Source: an uncultured Clostridium sp. (GTDB lineage Bacteria; Bacillota; Clostridia; Lachnospirales; Lachnospiraceae). Taken from it: a DNA stretch of 5,563 nt. Of this stretch, positions 1 to 5,563 are shown piece after piece. Within the stretch, counting starts at the first letter, position 1; every line of letters begins with the position of its first letter. The stretch covers positions 1 through 5,563 of the forward strand of contig USFH01000135.1 in the NCBI GenBank assembly GCA_900553925.1, in the 5' to 3' direction. The notes below the pieces were generated by a model. That model was not told where the DNA came from, did no database searches, and saw only the letters and a program-made list of their open reading frames with translations. The position numbers were made by a program, and so were the translations under genes.

Positions 1-21
1 TATAACATAGTCTGTCGCGGT

Positions 22-1440
22 TTAGCGGCCGCCCTCCTTGAATACCGTTACAACGGTTTTGCAGAGAATCTTGATGTCGAGTGATAAGCTCCAGTTGTCG
101 ATATACTGCAGATCCATCTTCACGACATCTTCGAAATCAGTGACGGTATTTCTGCCATACGCCTGCCACAAGCCGGTAATTCCCGGTTTCATCGTAAGTC
201 TTCGCTTATGATGTCCATCATACTGCTTGAACTCATCAAGCGTGGGCGGTCTGGTGCCTACCAGACTCATGTCACCTTTTAATACATTGATAAACTGCGG
301 CAGCTCGTCAATACTTGTCTTCCGCAGGAATTTTCCTACTTTCGTGATGCGGGTATCGTCTGTTACCTTGAACATGAGTCCCTGCATTTCATTCTCCGAG
401 GCAAGTTCCTTCTTGCGTTCTTCCGCATCCACGTACATAGAACGGAATTTGTAGATATAGAAGTATCTGCCACCTTTGCCGACACGTCTCTGCTTGAAGA
501 AGATCGGTCCCGGTGAGTCAATCTTGATCGCAGGTGCCACGAAGATCATACACACAAGCATGATCACGATACCGATGAGACTTCCCACGATATCCGCGCA
601 ACGCTTGATGAACAGTTTCTTATAGGCGTATAGCCGGTGTGCGAATGTCGCCACCAGATTGCCGCCCAGATTCCCGAGCGCCACATCGAAATCGCTGAAT
701 GCATCCAGGACATCGATTCGCAGATCAACGGTCACACCCATATCTTCTAATTCCATGATCATCGGACGCAGATGATCGATATTCTGGTATCCGATGTCGA
801 TATAGACTTCGTCCGCAACCCCTCCTCGGATATAGTCCATCAGGGTCTGCGCATTTGCAACAACCGGTACGTCTCCCACTTTCTCACCGACCATATCCGC
901 ATCGACAATAATGAAAGAATCCAGTCTGCGCATCCAGTCTGCGCGGTCTTCCCGCAGGGAAAGGTTCTTCTCCGCGCGCTCCTTCGTCGTCACAACGATC
1001 ATGCGGATCGCGTGTCCGCTCTTATTGTGCCCAATCAGAATTCGCTTGATTATCAGACGGCATACGTACGTAAGCACAATCACCATGCCAAACATAATAA
1101 CATAGACGCCTCGCGGGAAGAGTTCTTCCTTCCGACGAAGCAGTTCATAGATTGCAATGATGCACGCAAACAATACATATTTCTTCAGGACTGCGCGAAA
1201 TTCCACGAAATACCCACGTCCTGTAAAGTTCTCCGCCCCACTGTCGATGACTGCCAGGAGCAGGTAGGATACAAGGACAGATAAGATATTTTCATTCAAC
1301 TGGTTAATCGCAAAGGTCTGGTCCAAATTCTTATAGGCAAGCAGCCAGATCACACCCGCCAGATAGAAAGACACGACCACGCACAGCAAGTCTGTGAAAA
1401 ACAATATGAAATTCTGGATTCTCTCTTTGGTCTGTATCAT
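22..1440 (-). CDS. Polyprenyl-phosphate glycosyl-1-phosphate transferase (WbaP-like sugar transferase)
   Basis: Predicted to move a sugar-1-phosphate from a nucleotide sugar to undecaprenyl phosphate at the membrane, the first step of glycan assembly. Numbering is from the ATG at 1440 (472 aa). Hydrophobic segments at about 11-36, 51-65, 84-101 and 111-135 form the N-terminal membrane region. A cytosolic Rossmann-like part follows (about 145-265), then a C-terminal bacterial sugar transferase domain. That domain opens with KRCADIVGS and a hydrophobic membrane-associated helix (about 284-307), and carries SPGPIFFKQRRVG, YKFRSM, the catalytic Asp-Glu pair D378-E379 in SIDELPQF, GTRPP at 395-399 and KPGITGLWQ. 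The length is usual for the polytopic family. I chose ATG 1440 because it overlaps the upstream stop as ATGA; a GTG at 1470 would add ten residues. The donor sugar cannot be read from the sequence. The family is very secure and the exact start fairly secure. Confidence 0.95.
   Translation of the reverse strand: MIQTKERIQNFILFFTDLLCVVVSFYLAGVIWLLAYKNLDQTFAINQLNENILSVLVSYLLLAVIDSGAENFTGRGYFVEFRAVLKKYVLFACIIAIYELLRRKEELFPRGVYVIMFGMVIVLTYVCRLIIKRILIGHNKSGHAIRMIVVTTKERAEKNLSLREDRADWMRRLDSFIIVDADMVGEKVGDVPVVANAQTLMDYIRGGVADEVYIDIGYQNIDHLRPMIMELEDMGVTVDLRIDVLDAFSDFDVALGNLGGNLVATFAHRLYAYKKLFIKRCADIVGSLIGIVIMLVCMIFVAPAIKIDSPGPIFFKQRRVGKGGRYFYIYKFRSMYVDAEERKKELASENEMQGLMFKVTDDTRITKVGKFLRKTSIDELPQFINVLKGDMSLVGTRPPTLDEFKQYDGHHKRRLTMKPGITGLWQAYGRNTVTDFEDVVKMDLQYIDNWSLSLDIKILCKTVVTVFKEGGR
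919..944. repeat. Perfect 13-bp tandem duplication in the sugar transferase gene
   Basis: ATCCAGTCTGCGC occurs at 919-931 and again, directly adjacent and identical, at 932-944. On the coding strand the two copies are read in different frames as ADWM and RRLD (residues 167-174), in the cytosolic region between the membrane helices and the catalytic domain. The unit is not a multiple of three, so loss or gain of one copy would shift the frame and remove the catalytic domain. The frame is intact as sequenced. Confidence 0.9.
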
Positions 1441-2663
1441 GATCTCAGTTTCTTCGCTATTTTCTGCCACACGCCGATACGTCTGGCTTCACTCTGAATG
1501 CCTGCTGCATCTGTCTGCACAGTATAATCCAACTCAAACGCAAGAGTATCTGCCTGTATATTCTTTATATAGATCTGTGGGTCATCCTGTGGAATTACAT
1601 ATCTGCTTTCATCCAACGCGTACCCATTTGTTTTGCAAGCCATCTTATACGATGAACCATTCGTATAGGCTTTTGCTTTCCATATCTGAATCACACAGGC
1701 CCGCTCGCCCGGATCGATCCGCAGCTTCTGCAGGTTTGCCGGCAGCTTATGCTGCAGGTGGAACTCGCCCTTTTCATCCGGATAGATATGAAGCTTGTCG
1801 CTTTCTTCCTCTGAGAATCCATGACCCGTGTCATAGAATATCTGGATCTGCGTTGTTCCATCTTCGTCGCCACGCAGGATATCTTCTGGTTTTACTTTCG
1901 CGACATACTGCCCCATCGTGCCATACAATTCATACAGATCGCTCCTGCCCCGGTAGCAGTACTGCTGTAGGAAATAGAGTTCCATCTGCCGGTAAGCATC
2001 TACATTCGCCTGTGCCACGCCAAGAAATGCATTCATCTGCTCCTCGCTGATGCATGCGCGGTTTGCATAGTTCTCAAGGTATACCTTACCCGCTCTCCAC
2101 AACAGGAAATCAACCGGTGCCGCGAAATCGAAGGTCCACTCATAATCAATGGCGGTCCACGTATCTCCGGTTACGATGATGTTCGCGAAGATGAGATCGA
2201 TATCGACACCCTGCGCCATCGGAACGGGTGTCGGTAAGGTTACCGTACCGAACGCCTCTGCGTATGCAGATGTATCTTCGTGTGCAGTGCCGGTTGCTTC
2301 CGATACGCCATATACACGTCGCACTTCATCGGCATATGTGTTCACGAGCGCCGCGAATCCTTCCTGATCATCTGCTGCCAGATACGCATCAAGCTGCTTC
2401 TCGAGCGTTTCTCCTTCGACATATTCGAATTCGATATATTCCGGGTGAAGTTCTGCCTTGTTCGGCACAAAACGGCTGCCCCGGAACTGTGTCTGCATCT
2501 GTTCGTACACCGTCTGTATGTGCTCGATATGTGGGCGAGCGGCTTCTGTGTCCGCGTATTTGCGCACGCATCGTCTGCCCTGTTCATCCTCGTAGATATC
2601 TGTACGGATGGCGAAACGGGCGCCCCGCTCATTTGAATATTTCGTATAAATCAGTTTCTCCAT
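1437..2663 (-). CDS. Kinase-fold protein with C-terminal beta-rich domain, possible glycan-end kinase
   Basis: A 408-aa protein with no signal peptide or membrane segment. Residues about 1-260 resemble the protein-kinase/aminoglycoside-phosphotransferase fold. They contain a candidate ATP lysine K35 (CVRKYA), a hinge-like EFEYVEGETL at 78-87, a catalytic loop D154-I-D156-L-x-x-x-N161 and a metal aspartate D173 in AIDYEW. The usual His of the HxD/HGD loop is Asp154, but D156, N161 and D173 are kept with family spacing, so activity is plausible. Residues about 268-385 look beta-rich (TQIQIFYDTGHGFSEEES, LRIDPGE), similar to domains I recall appended to clostridial glycosyltransferases; their function is unknown to me. 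The gene starts 1 nt after the methyltransferase stop and overlaps the sugar transferase start by 4 nt. By analogy with WbdD it may phosphorylate the non-reducing glycan end. A pseudokinase partner of the methyltransferase is the main alternative. The gene is certain; its role is inferred. Confidence 0.9.
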   Translation of the reverse strand: MEKLIYTKYSNERGARFAIRTDIYEDEQGRRCVRKYADTEAARPHIEHIQTVYEQMQTQFRGSRFVPNKAELHPEYIEFEYVEGETLEKQLDAYLAADDQEGFAALVNTYADEVRRVYGVSEATGTAHEDTSAYAEAFGTVTLPTPVPMAQGVDIDLIFANIIVTGDTWTAIDYEWTFDFAAPVDFLLWRAGKVYLENYANRACISEEQMNAFLGVAQANVDAYRQMELYFLQQYCYRGRSDLYELYGTMGQYVAKVKPEDILRGDEDGTTQIQIFYDTGHGFSEEESDKLHIYPDEKGEFHLQHKLPANLQKLRIDPGERACVIQIWKAKAYTNGSSYKMACKTNGYALDESRYVIPQDDPQIYIKNIQADTLAFELDYTVQTDAAGIQSEARRIGVWQKIAKKLRS

Positions 2664-2664
2664 C

Positions 2665-3582
2665 CTACACTCCCTTAGCTACAATCAAAAATGAATTCGA
2701 GAATTCCGGGAACATGCCCGCATGGATCAATTCTCCATATACTTTATTCTCATTGAAGAGTTCTACCCGGTTGCGGTCGAAGTTCCGATGATTGACATTC
2801 AATTCATTCGCATGTGGCAGATACGCATCGGAGAATATCTTCTCCGGCAGTTTGTAATCCGGATACGGGTAGTAGAATGTATGCTCCGCGAATCCGGCAT
2901 CGGTAAGCATCTGTGCAAGCTCGTTTTTCGCGAAAGTCCGGACATAGCTGTCCTTCGCATAGCCTTCGATTCCGCCGAAGAATGTCGCAATATGATCTTC
3001 TCTGCAGCCAGCCCAGTACTTAAGTCCGAACTTGTTCTCGATTGCGATGATCAGTCTGCCTCCCTCTGCCAGATGCTTCCGGATAATGTCCAGAAACTCC
3101 GCATATGGATGTTCGCTGTCAATATAGCTGCATGCATATTCGAATACGCCGATCAATGTGATCACGTCATATTTCCGGTTCAGATGCTGCTCTACCTCCT
3201 GGAAATTTCCTACCTTGATCGTCAGATTTCCGCAGGCACTATGACGATGCGCATTGATCATCGAACGTTTCATGGAGAGCTCTACCGCATCCACCGACTT
3301 TGCCATCCGGCAAAGTGCTCCGGTGATTGCACCGCATCCGGCACCAATCTCCAGAACCTGATCATCCTTCGTAATCGGCATGGAACGCACGATATTCTCC
3401 CGCACATTTGAGAAATGATACAGGATCGGCCACGATTTGCGTGCGGCAATCACCTGATTATATTCCTCTTCTTTGTACGTCTTCGCGATCTCGAGCATCT
3501 CGTCCTCGATGTCTCCATCGCTGTACAGATCCTTGCCCGGATAATACGTATCATCAATTGTTACGGAACCTATTTTCTGCAT
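2665..3582 (-). CDS. Class I SAM-dependent methyltransferase, likely glycan-modifying
   Basis: A 305-aa soluble methyltransferase. Motif I is VLEIGAGCGAIT at 76-87, with the glycine-rich SAM loop G80-G84. The acidic residue that would bind the ribose is E101 in DAVELS. The post-II region is YDVITLIGVFEY at 138-149, and LIIAIENKFGLKYWAG with E195-D196-H197 and GGIEGY at 203-208 follows. This C-terminal set is one I associate with methyltransferases in polysaccharide loci rather than with rRNA or small-molecule enzymes. The N-terminal block DLYSDGDIEDEMLEI (18-32) precedes the Rossmann fold. The ATG at 3582 has a purine-rich AAAGGA about ten bases upstream. The kinase-like gene follows after 1 nt, so the two are almost certainly co-expressed. 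In WbdD of E. coli O8/O9a the same order, methyltransferase then kinase, exists in one chain that caps the O-antigen. The methyl acceptor here is an inference: a sugar hydroxyl or phosphate at the chain end. Confidence 0.93.
   Translation of the reverse strand: MQKIGSVTIDDTYYPGKDLYSDGDIEDEMLEIAKTYKEEEYNQVIAARKSWPILYHFSNVRENIVRSMPITKDDQVLEIGAGCGAITGALCRMAKSVDAVELSMKRSMINAHRHSACGNLTIKVGNFQEVEQHLNRKYDVITLIGVFEYACSYIDSEHPYAEFLDIIRKHLAEGGRLIIAIENKFGLKYWAGCREDHIATFFGGIEGYAKDSYVRTFAKNELAQMLTDAGFAEHTFYYPYPDYKLPEKIFSDAYLPHANELNVNHRNFDRNRVELFNENKVYGELIHAGMFPEFSNSFLIVAKGV
2670..2676 (-). promoter_or_regulatory. Ribosome binding site of the kinase-like gene, inside the methyltransferase end
   Basis: AAGGGAG on the minus strand is six bases before the ATG at 2663 and overlaps the last codons of the methyltransferase gene. 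With the 1-nt gap between stop and start, it fixes the start and suggests coupled translation of the two proteins. Confidence 0.75.
3297..3316. repeat. 8-bp inverted repeat with 4-nt loop inside the methyltransferase gene
   Basis: ACTTTGCC (3297-3304) and GGCAAAGT (3309-3316) are perfect reverse complements around a 4-nt loop, encoding part of the region after motif I (around CRMAKSVDAVE). No T-tract follows on either strand, so it is not a usual terminator. It may be a coincidence of codon choice. Confidence 0.6.
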
Positions 3583-3591
3583 TTATTCCTG

Positions 3592-3597
3592 TCCTTT
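3592..3597 (-). promoter_or_regulatory. Ribosome binding site of the methyltransferase gene
   Basis: AAAGGA on the minus strand lies about nine bases before the ATG at 3582, and a second AGGA core sits closer to the start. This supports ATG 3582 as the true start, consistent with a full-length N-terminal region in the product. Confidence 0.6.
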
Positions 3598-3627
3598 TGT
3601 CTGATTCTTGTTCTATAATTCACATTC

Positions 3628-3637
3628 ACAATATTGT
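3628..3637. repeat. Perfect 10-bp palindrome ACAATATTGT overlapping the candidate -10 box
   Basis: ACAATATTGT equals its own reverse complement and shares 3633-3637 with the proposed -10 hexamer. That would be a sensible place for a repressor site, but a single short AT-rich palindrome is weak support. A second perfect 10-bp palindrome, ATGTATACAT, lies at 3670-3679 in the same gap. Confidence 0.35.
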
Positions 3638-3660
3638 ATCTCTGATCTTCTTTCTGTCCG
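3633..3660 (-). promoter_or_regulatory. Candidate sigma-A-type promoter before the methyltransferase gene
   Basis: Reading the minus strand, CGGACA (3660-3655, four of six matches to TTGACA) is separated by 16 nt from TACAAT (3638-3633, five of six matches to TATAAT). Transcription would start near 3626, giving a leader of about 44 nt before the ATG at 3582. This would let the methyltransferase, kinase-like and sugar transferase genes be expressed apart from the exporter genes. The -35 box is poor and the spacer is on the short side, so this may be chance in an AT-rich gap. Confidence 0.3.
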
Positions 3661-3688
3661 TGACGAAGCATGTATACATCCGGTTCTC

Positions 3689-5008
3689 TTACTCTTCTGA
3701 CTCATATGTGCGCACCGACACCTTCGAGTTCATATCATAGAATCCTACCGTGTTCTTATCGGATACCACGGTGATGCTGCACACATCGTACAGGCGGTGG
3801 TACACGGTAAAATCTGTGCCGTTATATCCGGTGCAGCCAAGTGACAGCAGGTAATCGCCGCCCTGCAGGTTCATCTCCTGTGTAAATGTAACCTCCATCA
3901 CAGGGCCGACCTCGAAGTCTGTCTTCTCATACATTGTATTCGTACCTGTGATCTCCGTTCCCTTCACGTCCTTGATCGAATACGCGAATATCGGGAACTC
4001 AATCGGTTCGTTCATCCGTACCTTCACACGGATAGAAAATGTCTTGCCCTTCTCGATCGTATTGGTGATCATGCCCTGATCATCCACGATCGCATAATCG
4101 ATAAACTCTGCTTTCTTATCGCCATATTCGATTGCATTCTCATTCTGCATGAGCTGTTCTTTCCATGTCTTTGCCTGACCGGATCTTTGCGACTGTTCCG
4201 CATCCGAAGACACTTTCAGCTTTGGTGACTGCTTCATCTTCGCTGCTTCCTCGTCTGCGTGGTTCACATCGAGCTGCCCGACAAGCACCTTCTTGTACAT
4301 GTCGACCATCTCCTTCGGTCTCCCCTCTGCAAGCTTCACGCCCTTATTTAATAGCACGACGCGGTCACAATATTTGCTGATACTGCTCAGATCATGACTG
4401 ACGAACAGGATCGTCTTGCCCTGTTCCTTGAATTCCTCAAACTTCTTATAGCATTTCATCTGGAAGAATACATCTCCCACGGACAACGCTTCATCTACGA
4501 TCAGAATCTCCGGATCAATATTGATTGCCACGGCAAATGCCAGACGCACAAACATACCGGAAGAATACGTCTTGACCGGCTGATGGATGAAGTCTCCGAT
4601 GTCCGCAAATGCAAGGATTGACTCAAGTTTCGCGTCGATTTCCTTCCTGGTGAAACCGATCATCGTACCGTTCAGGTACACGTTCTCAAGTCCTGTATAT
4701 TCCATGTTGAATCCGGCTCCAAGCTCCAGAAGTGCCGAGATTCGTCCATTGATTTCCACGTCGCCGCTCGTCGGATTCAGAACACCGGTAATGATCTTCA
4801 AAATTGTCGATTTGCCGGAACCGTTTGTCCCGATGATGCCGACACACTCGCCCTTCTTAATATCGAAGCTCAGGTTATGCAGCGCATAGTGTTCCCGGTG
4901 CCGCACCTTCTTCGAGAATCCAAGCGATTCTTTGAACCGGTCCGATGGCTTGTCATATAATTTATATAGTTTTGATACGTCTTGTACGCGAATTGCAAAA
5001 TCGCTCAT
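3689..5008 (-). CDS. Polysaccharide ABC exporter ATPase with C-terminal Wzt_C-like glycan-binding domain
   Basis: The ATPase subunit of a Wzm/Wzt or TagGH-type exporter (439 aa). Residues 1-240 form the nucleotide-binding domain: Walker A GTNGSGKST 60-68, the SALLELGAGF region 91-100, signature YSSGM 148-152 (the usual variant in this subfamily), Walker B ILIVDEALSVGD 168-179 with catalytic E173, and switch H205. Residues about 245-295 are a hydrophilic linker. Residues about 296-435 match the Wzt_C pattern: EFIDYAIVDDQG, a KGKTFSIRV strand, FAYSIKDVKG then TEITGTNT, and LQGGDYLLSLG. In E. coli O8/O9a Wzt this domain binds the methylated or phosphomethylated chain end. The presence of this domain points to a glycan rather than a simple teichoic acid substrate, though TagH-like proteins can also carry C-terminal extensions. 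It lies 112 nt after the permease. The ribosome site is weak (GAGTGAG about nine bases before the ATG). The family is very secure; the ligand is unknown. Confidence 0.96.
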   Translation of the reverse strand: MSDFAIRVQDVSKLYKLYDKPSDRFKESLGFSKKVRHREHYALHNLSFDIKKGECVGIIGTNGSGKSTILKIITGVLNPTSGDVEINGRISALLELGAGFNMEYTGLENVYLNGTMIGFTRKEIDAKLESILAFADIGDFIHQPVKTYSSGMFVRLAFAVAINIDPEILIVDEALSVGDVFFQMKCYKKFEEFKEQGKTILFVSHDLSSISKYCDRVVLLNKGVKLAEGRPKEMVDMYKKVLVGQLDVNHADEEAAKMKQSPKLKVSSDAEQSQRSGQAKTWKEQLMQNENAIEYGDKKAEFIDYAIVDDQGMITNTIEKGKTFSIRVKVRMNEPIEFPIFAYSIKDVKGTEITGTNTMYEKTDFEVGPVMEVTFTQEMNLQGGDYLLSLGCTGYNGTDFTVYHRLYDVCSITVVSDKNTVGFYDMNSKVSVRTYESEE

Positions 5009-5112
5009 AATTTATTCTCACTCGTCTTTTCATTCTCTATGTCTGATGTGTGCGAAATGATTCCCGCAATCAATATGGTTTCATACAGTGACTGTTCATA
5101 CCCACTATGCAT
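5005..5112 (-). other. Candidate 35-codon small ORF filling the permease-ATPase gap
   Basis: An open frame begins with ATG at 5112, eight bases after the permease stop, and ends with TGA at 5007-5005, which overlaps the ATPase ATG as ATGA. The predicted product begins MHSGYEQSLYETI and ends in a charged tail, NEKTSENKL. Its stop position would couple it to ATPase translation, and the ATPase's own ribosome site is weak. Against it, the frame is an extension of a frame shadowing the permease gene, the product matches no family I know, and the only purine-rich run (GGGGA) abuts the ATG too closely. It is listed as a possibility, not as an established gene. Confidence 0.2.
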
Positions 5113-5120
5113 TCCCCATA

Positions 5121-5563
5121 TTACAGCACATCTGCAAAATGCACCTTCAGTCGGTTGAATACATTTACACCGAGCACGAAGAATAACAGCGTGATCACCC
5201 AGAACACAAGTGTCCACATCGGTTTCTCCCAGAACCATACGTGGTCAAGGAGTGCATTTCGGAATCCATCTACGATATAGTACATCGGATTCAGCTTGAA
5301 GATCTTCACAAGCAGCGGATGATCCGCCAGTATATCCGAGATATTCCACATGATCGGTGTCATCCACACGCCCACCTGCAGCACAATATTGACGATCTGT
5401 GTCAGGTCGCGGAAGAACACAACAACCGCGGATGTCAGGTACGAAAGTCCTAGCACGAGCAGAAAATTGCACACCATATAGTATAGGATCTGCAGCATAT
5501 AGATGCTCGGCGTGTAACCGTTGCACCAGCACAGAATAATTGTAAATCCGGTAAAGATCACAT
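5121..5563 (-). CDS. Polysaccharide ABC-2 export permease, C-terminal part (Wzm/TagG-like)
   Basis: The transmembrane partner of the downstream ATPase, truncated by the right window edge. Only 146 residues are visible, roughly the C-terminal half of a permease that is usually about 260-280 aa. The first full codon in frame is GTG at 5561-5559, read here as an internal valine because the frame remains open to the edge. Hydrophobic helices lie at about 1-12, 20-50, 55-72 and 115-135 of the visible part. Family landmarks are FRDL at 50-53, GVWMTPIMW, NPMYYIVDGFRNALL at 91-105 and a C-terminal NRLKVHFADVL, a typical ending of this subfamily. Together with the ATPase it would flip or export a lipid-linked glycan across the cytoplasmic membrane. 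Confidence 0.93.
   Translation of the reverse strand, partial: VIFTGFTIILCWCNGYTPSIYMLQILYYMVCNFLLVLGLSYLTSAVVVFFRDLTQIVNIVLQVGVWMTPIMWNISDILADHPLLVKIFKLNPMYYIVDGFRNALLDHVWFWEKPMWTLVFWVITLLFFVLGVNVFNRLKVHFADVL

Noticed and set aside
6..39. A strong AAGGAGGG (minus strand, 39-32) at the end of the sugar transferase gene and an ATG at 8-6, as start signals of a further downstream gene.
   Set aside because: The ATG is about 23 nt beyond the purine run, too far for normal initiation, no other start codon lies closer, and only two codons are visible before the window ends. The purine run also encodes the normal C-terminal KEGG residues.
772..1284. A 170-codon plus-strand open frame opposite the sugar transferase gene.
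   Set aside because: It is antisense to a gene with complete family motifs, its product has no recognisable motif, and the composition is that of a shadow frame.
1438..1470. GTG at 1470 as the start of the sugar transferase (482 aa).
   Set aside because: It needs a 34-nt overlap with the upstream gene and has no good ribosome site, while ATG 1440 gives a standard ATGA overlap and removes only ten polar residues.
1394..2050. A 218-codon plus-strand open frame opposite the kinase-like gene, beginning with a hydrophobic, signal-like stretch.
   Set aside because: The signal-like start is the complement of the sugar transferase N-terminal membrane region, and the remainder is Arg, His and Ser rich low-quality sequence typical of antisense frames.
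2232..2245. Inverted repeat CGGTAA-GG-TTACCG in the kinase-like gene as a possible operator or hairpin.
   Set aside because: The two-base spacer prevents a normal hairpin, it is deep inside a coding region, and nothing else supports a regulatory role.
2228..3411. Long plus-strand open frames (2228-2791 and 2722-3411) opposite the kinase-like and methyltransferase genes.
   Set aside because: Both lie wholly opposite well-supported genes and carry no recognisable domain.
5085..5095. Odd palindrome ACAGTGACTGT in the permease-ATPase gap as an operator.
   Set aside because: The arms are only five bases, the symmetry does not extend outwards, and no convincing promoter boxes lie next to it.
1..5563. 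Rho-independent terminators, tRNA genes, riboswitches, insertion sequences or CRISPR arrays.
   Set aside because: No GC stem followed by a T-tract on the coding strand, no cloverleaf-like segment, no transposase motifs or terminal repeats and no spaced direct repeats were found; genes occupy nearly all of the window.

Overview
The window is part of a surface-polysaccharide (or polymeric glycan) assembly and export locus. All five recognisable genes lie on the minus strand and are read from the right edge to the left. Base composition is close to half GC by eye. The protein style (Lachnospiraceae-like sugar transferase, the methyltransferase family with its IENKFGLKYW and EDH motifs, Gram-positive-type ABC-2 exporter) suggests a gut-type clostridium, probably Lachnospiraceae. 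That placement is an inference from recollection of families, not from a search.

In transcription order: (1) 5563-5121, the C-terminal part of an ABC-2 polysaccharide export permease (Wzm/TagG-like), cut by the right window edge; (2) 5008-3689, its ATPase partner (Wzt/TagH-like) with a complete nucleotide-binding domain, a hydrophilic linker and a C-terminal Wzt_C-like beta domain of the kind that binds the glycan end; (3) 3582-2665, a class I SAM-dependent methyltransferase; (4) 2663-1437, a kinase-fold protein with a C-terminal beta-rich domain; (5) 1440-22, a polytopic polyprenyl-phosphate glycosyl-1-phosphate transferase that would start the glycan on the lipid carrier. Genes 3-5 are packed tightly (a 1-nt gap, then a 4-nt ATGA overlap). 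Gaps of 112 and 106 nt flank the ATPase gene.

The main idea is that the methyltransferase and kinase-like genes, lying directly after a Wzt-type ATPase with a glycan-binding domain, look like a split version of the E. coli O8/O9a WbdD chain terminator. In that system a methyltransferase and a kinase modify the non-reducing end, and the Wzt C-terminal domain recognises the modified end for export. A coherent model is that gene 5 primes the lipid-linked chain, enzymes outside the window polymerise it, genes 3 and 4 cap it, and genes 1 and 2 select the capped chain and export it. A WbdD-like coiled-coil ruler is not visible; a beta domain occupies that position.

Smaller observations are a perfect 13-bp tandem duplication inside the sugar transferase gene, a possible internal promoter with an overlapping palindrome before the methyltransferase gene, a 35-codon open frame that fills the permease-ATPase gap and ends in an ATGA overlap with the ATPase start, and an 8-bp-stem inverted repeat inside the methyltransferase gene. 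No RNA genes, mobile elements, CRISPR arrays or clear rho-independent terminators were seen. Positions 1-21 are too short to assign.
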